Below are positions 1 to 9,755 of a stretch of DNA of 64,000 nucleotides, in pieces. Within the stretch, counting starts at the first letter, position 1, and each line of letters starts with the position of its first letter. The notes under the pieces are model-generated. The model was not told the DNA's origin. It saw only the letters and a list, made by a program, of their open reading frames with translations, and ran no database searches. This DNA is from DASQFI01 sp035633215 (lineage in GTDB: Bacteria > Acidobacteriota > Vicinamibacteria > Vicinamibacterales > SCN-69-37): NCBI GenBank assembly GCA_035633215.1, contig DASQFI010000046.1, forward strand, positions 69,941 through 133,940. The letters run 5' to 3'. The position numbers were made by a program, and so were the translations under genes.

Positions 1-2
1 CG

Positions 3-653
3 CTTATCGTCTTGCAGGCATATACAAGCGGCTTTGCGTGGGCGCTGAATCACCTCGGCCCGTCGGTCCTGATGGCCGCCGTCTGGTTCGCCGTGACAGC
101 AGTGAGCATCTGGCCGCGCGAGAACCAGTTCCACGAGACGTGGCGCTTGGCAATCGGCCAGGGACTGGCAACTGGGCTCGTGCTGGGCGTGCTGGGAGGC
201 CTCGGATTTGCGCGAGAGCCCCGAACCCCTGTACCGCGCGATCTTCCGCGGTACGTGGCTGCCATTGAAGCCGAGTTTGCCAGGGCGGATCCGTCGCGTA
301 TCCTCATGGACCAGGGCTCATGGATCTACGCACAGCGGCGGATCGTCATGAAAGATCGCGGGTATGCCACGCACGTCCATCTCGAGCCGAACCAGCCGAT
401 CGCGCATGCCATGCTCGCCGACACGATTCACCGCATCCAACAGGGTGTCTACGACAAGATCCTCGTCCGAGAACTCGACGCCGGACGTAGCTCCTACGAT
501 TTTTTGAATCGCGGCACTGGACTCCGTGAAGCGATCCATCAGCATTACAAGGAGCTTCGCAGGATTCCTGCAGTCGAGAACGTGGGCGAGTGGTGGCCGC
601 CGCACATGCTCGGCGAGGTTCAGGTGTTTGAGCGCCGAGGGGACGGTCGATAG
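3..653 (+). CDS. Membrane glycosyltransferase-like protein, C-terminal part (5' end outside window)
   Basis: The frame is open to the left edge, so only the last ~217 codons are present. The first start-like codon in frame (TTG at 12) has no ribosome site and is probably internal. Two hydrophobic stretches (about residues 15-31 and 50-66 from that TTG) precede a soluble tail of ~145 residues. A polytopic membrane part with a soluble C-terminal domain is usual for GT-C glycosyltransferases, and the next gene starts 3 bases downstream and is clearly of that class. The catalytic N-terminus is missing here, so the assignment rests on context. Confidence 0.6.
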   Translation, partial: LIVLQAYTSGFAWALNHLGPSVLMAAVWFAVTAVSIWPRENQFHETWRLAIGQGLATGLVLGVLGGLGFAREPRTPVPRDLPRYVAAIEAEFARADPSRILMDQGSWIYAQRRIVMKDRGYATHVHLEPNQPIAHAMLADTIHRIQQGVYDKILVRELDAGRSSYDFLNRGTGLREAIHQHYKELRRIPAVENVGEWWPPHMLGEVQVFERRGDGR

Positions 654-655
654 CG

Positions 656-2296
656 TTGGAGACGAGCACACGGCGAGACGTCCTGATACTGGCGCTCACC
701 GCCGCCACGTTGCGGGTCATCGTTCCCACCGGGTTCGGCATCGATCACTACGACGAGGGTGCCTATGCCATGACCGCGGCGGCGCTGGCCACAGGTGGAT
801 GGCCGGAGGAGATCTACCCGCTCCAGCACTATCTGTCCCCTCCGCTTTTCTTTGGGCTCGCCGCCCTTGTCATGCGCGTCGTCGGGACGACGGCCGTCAG
901 CCTGTCCAGCGTCTCCGTGGTGGCCGGCATCGGTACCGTCGTGCTCGTGTATCTCGCCGGCCGACGGTGGTTCGGCCGTGCCGCGGCGGGCGCCGCCGCC
1001 CTTGCGGTAACGCTGTCGGACTTTCATATCCTCTACTCGAGGGCCGGACTCACGGATGTCTTGTTCGCCGGACTATTCCTTCTGGCGATTGTCCTGTTCG
1101 CGAAGGCCGAGGAACAGGGCAGCCTGCCGATCGCCGCAGTCGCGGGAGTCATCACAGGACTCGCGTGGAACACGAAATACCACGGTTGGCTCGCCGTTGT
1201 CGTGGCCGCGGTGGCTGTGCTGCCACGCCTCTTCGGGCCCAACCGGCGACCGTGGCGTCCGACGGTCGGCCGCCTCGTTCTCGCCGCAGCGATCGCCGGA
1301 ACTCTGTATCTTCCCTGGGTCCTCTTTGTCGAGGCTCAGGAGGGTGGTTACGCGAAGCTCGCCGCCGAACATTCGCGTTTCCTGCGCCCAGGGCAAGCCT
1401 TCCAGAACGGGCTCGCGCAGTTGCGGGCCCAACTCTATTTGGAAGGCTGGACGGCTCGACTGGCTCCTCTCGCGCTGGTCTGCTGGGTCATGCTGACGAA
1501 CCGCGCCACGCGACGCCTCGACTCGGTGTGGTACGGCGCGCTTCTCGTTCTTTCATCTCTGGCGCTGGGCGCCACCGCTGTCATCGGCCTCCTCGCGCTC
1601 GGTGCTGTCGCCATGCTCGTGCGCCGGCATGGCATCCGATGGGGGCCGCACTGGTATCCGATTGTCTTTTTCGCGCTATTTGCGGGACTCATGCCGCTCT
1701 ACACCCCTTACCCGAGACTCCTGCTGCCATGCTTCGTGGCATCTACCCTGCTTGCCAGCGCCGCGATAGACGAGATGCTCGTCGCGGGCATGACCCCGCG
1801 GCTGCGAAAAGCAACGTGGGGTTTCTGCGCCGCTCTGACCGTCTTGATCTTTGCCCGCGGTCTGCCCGCCGGCGCTATTCCGTGGAGCCCGCGTGACGGA
1901 CTCCAACTCGCGACCTTCGAACTCAACCGAATCGCGCATGACCCGGTTCCCATTGTCATCGTCGGCGAGCCCGGGGTGGTCTTTTATTTGCGCGCAATCG
2001 GGCGTGAAGCGTGGCATGCCAACAAGCCCGACGAGGCCCTGCGCTACGTACCTGCCGGCTCACCGTACTACCTCGTCGGCGGCATCTACAGTCGCAGGAA
2101 CCGGCGCGTCGATCGGCTGGCCACCTGGCTCGAGCGCCACCCCGAAGCAACCCCTGTTGGCACGGTCCAGGTGACTGACATGAGCGATGTCCGGCTGTTG
2201 GACGACTTCGGACCGCCCGAGGCCCGGCGCTTCAGACTCGAAAAGCGGAGCGACTACGATCTTCTTGTGTATTACCTTGAGCGTCAATCGCCCTGA
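656..2296 (+). CDS. GT-C glycosyltransferase, family 39-like (PMT/ArnT-type)
   Basis: Predicted integral membrane enzyme of 546 residues that would transfer a sugar from a polyprenyl-phosphate donor at the outer face of the inner membrane. An Asp-Glu pair (D33/E34, in HYDEGAY) follows the first membrane helix, as in the catalytic loop of GT39/ArnT enzymes, and SRAGLTD around residue 125 is the second typical motif. About ten hydrophobic helices are followed by a soluble C-terminal domain from about residue 400. The TTG start lies 3 bases after the previous stop, suggesting translational coupling. The acceptor cannot be read from sequence. Confidence 0.82.
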   Translation: METSTRRDVLILALTAATLRVIVPTGFGIDHYDEGAYAMTAAALATGGWPEEIYPLQHYLSPPLFFGLAALVMRVVGTTAVSLSSVSVVAGIGTVVLVYLAGRRWFGRAAAGAAALAVTLSDFHILYSRAGLTDVLFAGLFLLAIVLFAKAEEQGSLPIAAVAGVITGLAWNTKYHGWLAVVVAAVAVLPRLFGPNRRPWRPTVGRLVLAAAIAGTLYLPWVLFVEAQEGGYAKLAAEHSRFLRPGQAFQNGLAQLRAQLYLEGWTARLAPLALVCWVMLTNRATRRLDSVWYGALLVLSSLALGATAVIGLLALGAVAMLVRRHGIRWGPHWYPIVFFALFAGLMPLYTPYPRLLLPCFVASTLLASAAIDEMLVAGMTPRLRKATWGFCAALTVLIFARGLPAGAIPWSPRDGLQLATFELNRIAHDPVPIVIVGEPGVVFYLRAIGREAWHANKPDEALRYVPAGSPYYLVGGIYSRRNRRVDRLATWLERHPEATPVGTVQVTDMSDVRLLDDFGPPEARRFRLEKRSDYDLLVYYLERQSP

Positions 2297-2380
2297 CGTC
2301 CGCTTCGGCCCGCCGAAGTCCGGATGTTCACTCGGCCTGGTACATGGAGCCACTCGCACACGGAGGTATAGTGTCCGCTG

Positions 2381-3793
2381 ATGAGTGAGGCTCTCCGTTT
2401 GCTCGCTCCCGATCCGGCAGGCGCGCTATGGCTGGGATGGCTGCTCGCGTTCATCCTGTTCGGCGACTTCTCCCGGCTGACCGGACCGCGCAATCGTGCG
2501 CTACTCGGGTTGCTGATGCTGTCGCCACTGCTGGCGCGCATCTTCGGATTCAACGACGCTGTGGGGTCGCGTCTAGCCGCATGGGTCTTCACGGCGGTCT
2601 ACGTGATGACCGGCACCATCGCGGTTTGGGCGGCTGTGCTCGCATTGCGCCCCACGGTCGCCGTCTGGCGACCGAATCTCGATCACGCCGCTTTGCGCGC
2701 GCTGGTCGCGGCGCTGGTTGTCTTGAACGCCGTCGTCGTGTTCGGCCAGCCGCCTGATGACGCCGGGTACTACACGAATCTGGGCGCCCAGCGCTGGATG
2801 GAGACAGGAACCCTTCCCTACGGCGACCCATTGCTGAAAGGCCCCGATGCGCCGGCCTACGGCGCGGCCGCGACGTACGGACCGGTTTTGTACGCGGCCC
2901 ACGTCCCGTTTCAACTCCTGCTTGGCGCCACCCGGAATCGACCGGACCTCAATCCCAAGGGCCCGTCGTACGTGCGGCCGCCCGTCATGGCCACGCAGTT
3001 GGCCTGTTTCACGTTCTACGTCGTTGGATTGGTGGCGCTGTATGCCGTCGTGCGCCGCTTCGCGGACACGAGCCTCGCGCTGGGTGCGGTCGCGCTCTTC
3101 GCAAGTAGTCCGTACGTTCTCGGCCTCGGTGGGAGCAGGGAAGTCATCACGGGCCTGCCATTTATTTCGCACATCGCGCCGTCAGCAGTCATGCTGGCCG
3201 CCCTTGCGCTGGTGTCCCGTCCCACGATCGCGGGCTCGCTGCTTGCGATCGCCGCCGGCATCCTGTTCTTTCCCGTCTTTGTATTCCCGCTGTGGCTGGG
3301 TTGGATGATCGCGCACCGCGCCGGTGCGGTCCGCTTCACGGCCGGGTTTCTCGCGACGGGCGTGGCCATCGCCGCGTTTGTCGTCTTGTTCACGCACGCG
3401 CCTCCGGGCACGAGGGCGGTATCCCTGTTCCTGGAGAGTACCCTGGAGCATCAGGAGGGTGTCGGTCCAAAAGCCTACGGCGCCAGTCAGTTCGGGTTCT
3501 GGGGAACCCACCCGAACCTGGCGGCGTTCTGGCAGACGCCCTTGTTCGGTGGAACCTCCCTCTTCAAGCCGACGTTCATCGTGTACGCCATGCTCGCCAT
3601 TGCGGCCTTCTTCATTCCACTTGCTCGGCCTCGATCGATCGTGCAATTGGCCGCGCTGACTGCGATGCTGACGGCGGCCGTGCAGCTCTGGAAGACGCAC
3701 GCTGCCGGATCTTACGTCGAGTGGTACTACCCGTTTCTTATCGTCGCGCTTCTACTGGCTGGCCAAGATGCCCGCTCGCCCGCCAGGGCCTGA
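2381..3793 (+). CDS. Polytopic membrane protein, GT-C-like
   Basis: 470 residues with about eleven hydrophobic helices. After the third or fourth helix the sequence QPPDDAGYY is followed by an extracytoplasmic loop holding TLPYGDP and YGPVLY, an arrangement seen in GT39/GT87-like membrane transferases where an acidic pair starts the catalytic loop. ATG start at 2381, 84 bases after the preceding gene, with a GGAGG-like stretch at about 2361. There is no long soluble tail. It may transfer a sugar from a lipid carrier, but could also be a non-catalytic membrane protein. Confidence 0.65.
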   Translation: MSEALRLLAPDPAGALWLGWLLAFILFGDFSRLTGPRNRALLGLLMLSPLLARIFGFNDAVGSRLAAWVFTAVYVMTGTIAVWAAVLALRPTVAVWRPNLDHAALRALVAALVVLNAVVVFGQPPDDAGYYTNLGAQRWMETGTLPYGDPLLKGPDAPAYGAAATYGPVLYAAHVPFQLLLGATRNRPDLNPKGPSYVRPPVMATQLACFTFYVVGLVALYAVVRRFADTSLALGAVALFASSPYVLGLGGSREVITGLPFISHIAPSAVMLAALALVSRPTIAGSLLAIAAGILFFPVFVFPLWLGWMIAHRAGAVRFTAGFLATGVAIAAFVVLFTHAPPGTRAVSLFLESTLEHQEGVGPKAYGASQFGFWGTHPNLAAFWQTPLFGGTSLFKPTFIVYAMLAIAAFFIPLARPRSIVQLAALTAMLTAAVQLWKTHAAGSYVEWYYPFLIVALLLAGQDARSPARA

Positions 3794-3954
3794 GGCCGCA
3801 TGTACCTGTCGCGCTGGCAAGACCACTCGTCCGTTCCCGGCGCCGAACCGCGCCTTGAAGTCGTGTTGTTCTTTCAAAGTCGTCCGGAACGTCGCACACG
3901 AGAACGGCTAGGCCGGCCCCAGGGACAGGGAACATTCCTGTGCAACCACTGTCC

Positions 3955-3974
3955 GCCGGGGCTAACACCCCGGC
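3955..3974. terminator. Stem-loop between converging genes
   Basis: A perfect 7-bp stem, GCCGGGG paired with CCCCGGC, has a 6-base loop (ctaaca). It lies between the stop of the plus-strand membrane gene (3793) and the stop of the minus-strand methyltransferase (3985). A pyrimidine-rich run (atctttct) follows on the plus strand. This suits a terminator for the converging units, but the T-run is weak. Confidence 0.45.
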
Positions 3975-3984
3975 CAACATCTTT

Positions 3985-4563
3985 CTAGACGACGAAAGGA
4001 ATAAACCGCTTGCTGGTCTTGCAGTACTCCCGGTAGCCGGTAAGGGACTGCTTGAGCAGCTCCTCCTCGCGGACCGCTCGGGAGAGCACGACCGGCGCGA
4101 GGACGATGACGCCGAGCACGAGCCAGGAGTTGAGAGCGAGCTCAAGGCCCGCGAGGAGCAGCAGATCGCCCACGTAGATCGGATGCCGCACGTAGCGATA
4201 GAGGCCGTGGTTCACGACGGTCTGATGCGAGAGCACCTGCGCGGCTTCGATGTCCGACCAGTTGCCGCCGAGCTGCACGCGGCCGGCGATCGCGACCGCC
4301 AGGCCCATCGTGTATATCGCGACGCCGGCGGCGAGAAGCCCCTGAGGATCGGCGGCAATCGGCAACCAGTACCAGGGGGTGAGTGTCTGGAGAAGAATTC
4401 CGCCCAGGACGAGCATCTTGGCCAGCTTGGCCGCGCGGACGCGCAGGGGCGCGTCGCCCATGGCCGCCTTGGCCGACGTCGATCGCTGGTGGCGTTTGAG
4501 CCGCTCCCACACCAGCTTGTGCGCGACGAGTCCGGCGAAGAGATACGCGCGGATCAGGATCAT
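3985..4563 (-). CDS. Isoprenylcysteine carboxyl methyltransferase-like membrane protein
   Basis: 192 residues with four or five membrane helices. The C-terminal half carries the hallmark block of the ICMT/PEMT fold: GLYRYVRHPIYVGD near residue 120, then an EE pair and GYREY about 40 to 50 residues later, which in the family bind S-adenosylmethionine. In bacteria such proteins are usually uncharacterised lipid or small-molecule methyltransferases. Its ATG overlaps the stop of the upstream GT-C gene by 4 bases (ATGA), so the two form an operon. The substrate is unknown; a polyprenyl lipid is one possibility. Confidence 0.8.
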   Translation of the reverse strand: MILIRAYLFAGLVAHKLVWERLKRHQRSTSAKAAMGDAPLRVRAAKLAKMLVLGGILLQTLTPWYWLPIAADPQGLLAAGVAIYTMGLAVAIAGRVQLGGNWSDIEAAQVLSHQTVVNHGLYRYVRHPIYVGDLLLLAGLELALNSWLVLGVIVLAPVVLSRAVREEELLKQSLTGYREYCKTSKRFIPFVV

Positions 4564-6338
4564 CGGCCGCCTCCGATCTGCCCGGTCCGCGATTTCCCCC
4601 GCCGCCGGCAGACCGTGACGTCGCCGCCGCCCAACGTCCCGGGAAACACCCGGACGACTTCATAGTCCCGTTGAATCACATCCCATATCTCGGGCAGATA
4701 GGCCTTCATATGCACCGGCAGCGTGTACACGAGCCAGACGCTCTGATGCCGGTCCTGAATCGCCTCCAGGTCCTCGCGCTGACGGACACTCGGCCAGTCC
4801 GGTGCGTAGTAGCGGCGATAGGCGGCACCGGCCAGACCGACGGCCGCGACCTCGTCGCCCGGCTGCCGGGCCTGCTCGACATATTGCCGCGCGCCAGTGA
4901 AGTCCTGCTTGGGCAGATAGCAACGTGGCAGCGTGGACGCCGAGAGACCGACACCGATCACGCAGACGGCTGTTCCCACCGAAACCGCCAGCCGCTGAAG
5001 CCCGGATCGGTGCAGTCGCGTCAGGATCCACTCGGGCACCACCATCAGTCCCCGTACCGTGATCAGCAGCACGAAACCCATGCAGAAAAAGAAGAACCGC
5101 GGCCAGAGGTTGTGGCCGAGCGCGAGCATCGTCGCGCCGCCGAGCACACCGGGCACGACGAGCAGGACCGCGTCGCGCCAGTTGCGTCGCACGTAGCTGC
5201 CGAAACCGGACGCGGCCACAACGACGCCGCCGAGCACGACGACGCTCGCCAGTCCGCCGTCGCCCAGGCGCCGCACCGTCTCGATGAGCACCCACATCGG
5301 ACTGACCCATTCGGATTCGAGCGACACCTCGTGCAGCGCCGACCGCAGGAATTCAGGCAACGCGAGTGCGTGGGCCTGCAGGGTGACGGTGGCCGAGAAC
5401 AGCCAGGTCACGGGTGGTTTCCACGGCCATCCCGCATCGAGGTTGCCCGCCGCGACGTCCTGTTCCGATGCCTGCCGGGCGGCAAGCCGGCTGAGATACA
5501 CGAGCCCGTGCGCCGCGACCACGAACACCATCGTCATGTGGATCCAGAGCCCGAGCGACACGGCCGTGCCGTAGGCGACCCAGAGCCGCGATCTCCCGCG
5601 CGCCATCGCCTCGATCCACAGCCAGGTGCTGAGGATGCTGAAGAACAGCAGCCCCGAGTAGCCGCGCGCGTTCTGCGAAAACCACACGTGGTGGTAGGAG
5701 AAGGTCATCAGCGCGCACGCGAGCAGCGCCTCGCGCTGACCCGCCACGCGGCGTCCCAGCATAAAGAGCGCCCAGATGCTCGCGACGCCGAACAGGACCG
5801 CGGGCAGCCTCGCGGCCGCGAAGCTCTCGCCGAACACGAGAATCGCGCCGCGCGCGAGCAGCGAATAGAGGACGTGCTGGTTCTGCGACGGAAACGTCGC
5901 GATGATTTCGGAGAACGGCAGTCTCAGGAAATCGGTCAGCGTCAGCACCTCGTCGAGCCAGAGGTCCGTGTCGAGACGCCAGAGCCGGAGCGCGAGGCCG
6001 ACCACGCAGAGCAGGCCGACCATGCCCCACACCGCCGGCGACGAGCGGCGTTCCACGCTGGCGTCTGCACCGGACGGCCGATCGATCGACGCGCGATGAC
6101 GTGGGATGTACTGACGCCGTGGAGGGCTGCGCCGCCTCATCCTGAAGAGACCGAACGCGACGAGACTCGCTCCGTGAAAGAGCAGCAGCGCGCGGAAGAG
6201 CGTCGGCCCCCAGGCGAGCGCGCCGTTCGCACGACCCAGAAACGCGAGCTCGAGCGACGCGGAAGACGTCGCGACCGCGACGGCGATCAAGGCAAGACCA
6301 GCGAGGATGGACACGAGAGCCGCGGCCGCACGAGGCAA
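4560..6338 (-). CDS. GT-C glycosyltransferase, family 39-like
   Basis: 592 residues. Two N-terminal helices and a basic cytoplasmic loop (about 67-100) precede the conserved core. DLWLDEVLT carries the Asp-Glu pair at residues 129-130, and the second motif SQNARGYSGLL comes about 85 residues later, both typical of GT39/ArnT-type transferases. About twelve helices in all, with a C-terminal soluble segment. Expected to use a polyprenyl-phosphate sugar at the periplasmic face. It is divergent from the flippase gene starting at 6421, with ~80 bases between the starts. Confidence 0.82.
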   Translation of the reverse strand: MPRAAAALVSILAGLALIAVAVATSSASLELAFLGRANGALAWGPTLFRALLLFHGASLVAFGLFRMRRRSPPRRQYIPRHRASIDRPSGADASVERRSSPAVWGMVGLLCVVGLALRLWRLDTDLWLDEVLTLTDFLRLPFSEIIATFPSQNQHVLYSLLARGAILVFGESFAAARLPAVLFGVASIWALFMLGRRVAGQREALLACALMTFSYHHVWFSQNARGYSGLLFFSILSTWLWIEAMARGRSRLWVAYGTAVSLGLWIHMTMVFVVAAHGLVYLSRLAARQASEQDVAAGNLDAGWPWKPPVTWLFSATVTLQAHALALPEFLRSALHEVSLESEWVSPMWVLIETVRRLGDGGLASVVVLGGVVVAASGFGSYVRRNWRDAVLLVVPGVLGGATMLALGHNLWPRFFFFCMGFVLLITVRGLMVVPEWILTRLHRSGLQRLAVSVGTAVCVIGVGLSASTLPRCYLPKQDFTGARQYVEQARQPGDEVAAVGLAGAAYRRYYAPDWPSVRQREDLEAIQDRHQSVWLVYTLPVHMKAYLPEIWDVIQRDYEVVRVFPGTLGGGDVTVCRRRGKSRTGQIGGGR

Positions 6339-6420
6339 GACGATGGGTCCCTCCTGGGGTTGTGGCGCGGACGGGCGTGCTGCGGTCGGCCGGAACTACC
6401 GGAATGGAGATCTTACCACC

Positions 6421-7839
6421 GTGCCGCATGACGGCCTGCGGAAGCGCAGTTTTGTCATCCGGTACCTCACGCTGTTCGGCGGCGAGGCCGGCAGCAAGCT
6501 CTGCGTCCTTCTCGCGTTCGCGTACCTCGCGCGCGTGCTGGGACCACGCGACTTCGGCGCGATTGAGCTCGCGCTGTCGATGACGATCTTCTTCGTGCTC
6601 GCGGCCGAGACCGGGCTGGGATCGTACGGCGCGCGCATCGTCGAGACGGCGCCGCACCGCGCCGCGGAGCTGATCGCGCGGGCAGGGCTGCTTCGCGCGA
6701 TGCTCGCGCTCCCGGCCTATGCGATCGTGCTCGCCCTGTCGATCCAGCGTGGCACGCCCGTCCTTGCGCTGTACGGTCTGACGATCCTGCTCACGCCGTT
6801 CAACACGCAGTGGGTGTTCCAGGGGCTCCGGCAGATGCAATGGGTCGCGGCGGGCAGCCTCGCCCGGTATGCGACGTTCGCGCTGCTGGTCCTGTTTCTC
6901 GTCCGGCCAGGATCCGACACTCGTATCGTGGCGGCAGCGGAAGTCAGCGGCGCGCTCGCGCTGGCCCTCTTCAACACGGTGCTGCTCTCGAGCGTGCTGA
7001 AGATCCGCCTCGACTGGCGCGGCGCCTGGCACGGCGCGATCGACCTCTTCCGGCAGGCCTGGTTCCTCGGCGCGAGCGACCTCACGTGGGCGGCGATGTG
7101 GTACTCGCCCACGATCATCCTCGGGTGGATGAATCCGGGCCGGACCGAACACGTCGCGTGGCTCGCCGCGTCGGTCCGGATCGTCATGGCGCTGCACGCG
7201 TTCGTGTGGCTGTACTTCTTCAACCTCGTCCCGAACCTTTCGAAGGAGCTCCACGAAGGACTCGACAGCTGGCGCGACTTGATCCATCGGTCGCTCTCGG
7301 TCTCGATGTGGCCGGCGTGCTTCGTCGCCGCCGCCGGCACGCTGCTCGCGCCCATCGCCATGCCCATGCTGTTCGGGCCGGCGTACGAACAAGCCGTGCT
7401 CCCGTTTCAGATCGTCATCTGGATGATTCCGGTGGCGTGGCTGAGCGGGCACTTCCGCTTCAGCCTGATCGTGAGCGGCCATCAGCAACTCGAGTTCATG
7501 GCGTCGGCCGTTGCCGGGCTGGCGACGGCGGTCGCCGCGGTTCTGGGCGCACGCGCGTACGGCGCGCCGGGCGCCGCTGCCGCGCTCCTCGCCGGCGGAG
7601 TGATCAACGCGGTCGTGTCCGGACTCGTGATGCGCAAGGTCATCGGTGCCGTCCGGTTGAGGGGCGCCGTCCCGGCGCTGGTAACCTGTCTCGTTTCGCT
7701 CCTGGTGGGCGGCGCGGCGAGCCCGCTGCTCGGCCGGATCGGCGGCGCCGCGCTTGCCGGGACCGTGTTCGCGTGCGTGATGGCCAGCCAATGGGATGTT
7801 TCGCGCCTCAGACGCGCATGGGAAGGACGGTCGAACTAG
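6421..7839 (+). CDS. Wzx-like polysaccharide flippase (MOP superfamily)
   Basis: 472 residues, nearly all hydrophobic helices (about 12 to 14). The N-terminus (GGEAGSKLCVLLAFAYLARVLGP, split by the first helix) and the following DFGAIELALS are characteristic of Wzx/RfbX-type lipid-linked oligosaccharide flippases. These move undecaprenyl-linked repeat units across the inner membrane. The frame is open further upstream to 6307, but that would run into the divergent GT-C gene. The GTG at 6421 has a GGAG 11 bases before it and gives the normal family N-terminus. It begins an eight-gene run reaching 16129. Confidence 0.85.
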   Translation: MPHDGLRKRSFVIRYLTLFGGEAGSKLCVLLAFAYLARVLGPRDFGAIELALSMTIFFVLAAETGLGSYGARIVETAPHRAAELIARAGLLRAMLALPAYAIVLALSIQRGTPVLALYGLTILLTPFNTQWVFQGLRQMQWVAAGSLARYATFALLVLFLVRPGSDTRIVAAAEVSGALALALFNTVLLSSVLKIRLDWRGAWHGAIDLFRQAWFLGASDLTWAAMWYSPTIILGWMNPGRTEHVAWLAASVRIVMALHAFVWLYFFNLVPNLSKELHEGLDSWRDLIHRSLSVSMWPACFVAAAGTLLAPIAMPMLFGPAYEQAVLPFQIVIWMIPVAWLSGHFRFSLIVSGHQQLEFMASAVAGLATAVAAVLGARAYGAPGAAAALLAGGVINAVVSGLVMRKVIGAVRLRGAVPALVTCLVSLLVGGAASPLLGRIGGAALAGTVFACVMASQWDVSRLRRAWEGRSN

Positions 7840-7842
7840 GCG

Positions 7843-8703
7843 ATGCGCTCGAGTGTTGACAACCGTCGGGAGATGCTCCGCGCGTGGGCGGCGCATGACG
7901 TCGAAGTGTTCCGCGCCTTCGTCGAGACCGTGACGACGTTGACGTCTCGGCCGTTGAGCAGTCTGCGTGTCCTCGATCTCGGTTGTGGCGCGAACGCGCC
8001 CGTGACGGTCCTCCTGCATGCGTCCGGGTGCCGAGTGACGGGCGTCGATGCTTCGCTCGGACACCGGTGGGGCCTGGGCTTTCGGCCGAGCCGCTATGCC
8101 GCGTACCTGCGGGAAGCGGGTGCCCTGAAGACCCTGCGCAAGATGGCGGGCGAACTGGTCTTCGATCGCACCTATTTCCGTGAGCTCCGCGCAAGGACCC
8201 GACTGCCTTTGACCGACCGCGGCCTGGACTTGCGGACGATGGATGTGCAACGCCCGACCCTGCCGGAAGGGTCGTTCGACGCCGTGCATTCCAACGCGAC
8301 CTGGGAACATGTGGCCGACGTGCGGGCGGCCACGCACATGGTGGCCGATGCGCTCACCCCGGGCGGCATCGCGTACATCGAAATCCATCTCTTTCCGTCG
8401 CTGTCCGGCGGGCACGATCTCCCGTGGATCGTCCCGGGCAAGACCATCCTCGGAGACGTCAAGCCGTGGCAGCACCTGCGGGACCCCGCGTGGAAGGCGC
8501 CCGTCTTTCTGAATCGACTGCGCGAACGGGACTACCGCGCGATCTTCGAAAACACGCCCGGCCTCACGATCGTTGACTGGCGTACGGAGTTCACGGAGGG
8601 ACGGGACCTCCTGAGCCCCGAGGTCCTGAGCGCCCTTCCTGATTACTCGCCAGACGAACTGACCAAGCGCAGCATCATCGTCGTCGCGCGCAAGAACGCG
8701 TGA
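7843..8703 (+). CDS. Class I SAM-dependent methyltransferase
   Basis: 286 residues. Motif I LDLGCGANAPV (about 45-55) followed by GVDAS forms the SAM-binding Rossmann core. FDAVHSNATWEHVADV (about 145-160) is the post-motif region of Methyltransf_11-type enzymes. A ~60-residue insertion between motif I and the second half is longer than in minimal family members. It starts 3 bases after the flippase stop, and its own stop overlaps the next GTG. A role in methylating a sugar or lipid-linked intermediate is inferred only from the cluster. Confidence 0.8.
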   Translation: MRSSVDNRREMLRAWAAHDVEVFRAFVETVTTLTSRPLSSLRVLDLGCGANAPVTVLLHASGCRVTGVDASLGHRWGLGFRPSRYAAYLREAGALKTLRKMAGELVFDRTYFRELRARTRLPLTDRGLDLRTMDVQRPTLPEGSFDAVHSNATWEHVADVRAATHMVADALTPGGIAYIEIHLFPSLSGGHDLPWIVPGKTILGDVKPWQHLRDPAWKAPVFLNRLRERDYRAIFENTPGLTIVDWRTEFTEGRDLLSPEVLSALPDYSPDELTKRSIIVVARKNA

Positions 8704-9755
8704 GCCTGATGCCGTCCATGTTTTTTCTGTCCGCGAATCGTGTGAAAGGAATGTGGGGGCGACGCCTCCTCATTCTGCTCGCCGTGCTTCTCGTCGCGCC
8801 CGTGGCATCGTTCCTGCTCGTGCGTGGAGTACTCGCCCTGGCAAACTGGCAACTCGAGCGCCGGTTCCCGCCGCCTGGTCAGATGATCGCGCTCGACAAC
8901 CATCGCGTGCATCTCTTCTGTCAGGGCGCCAACGCGCCGACCGTGGTCATCGAGCCCGGCCTGGGTGTCGACTGGGTCGCCTGGGCGCCGGTCATCCTGG
9001 ATCTGGCGCGTTCGGTCGAAGTGTGCGTGTACGACCGAGCCGGGTACGGCTGGAGCGAGGCGGGACCGATGCCGCGCACCGCGGAACGAAGCGCGGCCGA
9101 CCTCCACCAACTGCTGGCCAGCTCCCACCACCGCGGCCCGTACGTGCTTGTGGCGCACTCGTTCGGCGGATATATCGCGCGCATCTATGCCAGCCGATAC
9201 CCGGACAGGTTGGGCGGCGTGGTGCTGGTCGATCCGGCGGAGCGTGAGCCGGGTGACATCGCCAGGGCGCCCGAAAAGGCAATGGGGAGCCTGTGGAGCC
9301 TGAGCGGGCTCACTGATCGTCTCCCCCCGCTCGGCTGGGAGCGCGTGAAGCGTTTGCAGCGGGGCGAGGAAGCGTTGTCGCCCGACGTTCGGAAGCTTCC
9401 GGTCGCGTTTCGTCATCGAGTCGTGATCGCCTCGTCGCTCGATCAGCTCGCCGCGGAGTGGAGCGAGCTGGAATCCGTCCAGGCCAGTCAGGTGCAGGCG
9501 CGGGCAGCCGCCTTCCCGCGAGATGTGCCGCTGACCGTCATCACGCCGTTGTACTCGAGCGGGCGCGGAACCGCCTCGGCCATCCCCACCTCGGAGACGC
9601 GTCGCGAGCTTCACCGGAAGCTGGCCGAGACCTCGACGCTCGGCGCGCAGGTCTTCGCGGGCCAGAGCGGACACATGGTGCAGGTTGATCAACCTGACCT
9701 GGTCGCGACCACCATTCGCGGCGTTCTGGCGAGAGTCCGTCAGGAGCGCCAATGA
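8700..9755 (+). CDS. Membrane-anchored alpha/beta hydrolase
   Basis: 351 residues. An N-terminal hydrophobic segment (about 23-45) anchors or exports the protein. The alpha/beta-hydrolase fold then shows an oxyanion-loop region (VIEPGLG), DRAGYGWSE, the nucleophile elbow AHSFGGY with the catalytic Ser, and a late GQSGHMVQVDQP with the catalytic His. The likely substrate is an ester, perhaps an O-acyl group on the polymer or lipid. GTG at 8700 overlaps the preceding TGA; ATG at 8709 is an alternative start. It overlaps the next gene by 4 bases. Confidence 0.8.
   Translation: MSLMPSMFFLSANRVKGMWGRRLLILLAVLLVAPVASFLLVRGVLALANWQLERRFPPPGQMIALDNHRVHLFCQGANAPTVVIEPGLGVDWVAWAPVILDLARSVEVCVYDRAGYGWSEAGPMPRTAERSAADLHQLLASSHHRGPYVLVAHSFGGYIARIYASRYPDRLGGVVLVDPAEREPGDIARAPEKAMGSLWSLSGLTDRLPPLGWERVKRLQRGEEALSPDVRKLPVAFRHRVVIASSLDQLAAEWSELESVQASQVQARAAAFPRDVPLTVITPLYSSGRGTASAIPTSETRRELHRKLAETSTLGAQVFAGQSGHMVQVDQPDLVATTIRGVLARVRQERQ

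Noticed and set aside
6307..6420. N-terminal extension of the flippase gene
   Set aside because: It would overlap the start of the divergent GT-C gene and adds residues foreign to Wzx proteins; the GTG at 6421 has a ribosome site.
5353..8475. A 1040-codon open frame on the minus strand
   Set aside because: It runs antisense to the flippase and methyltransferase genes, which have clear family motifs. Long antisense frames are expected from high third-position GC; its translation is low-complexity Arg/Ala/Gly.
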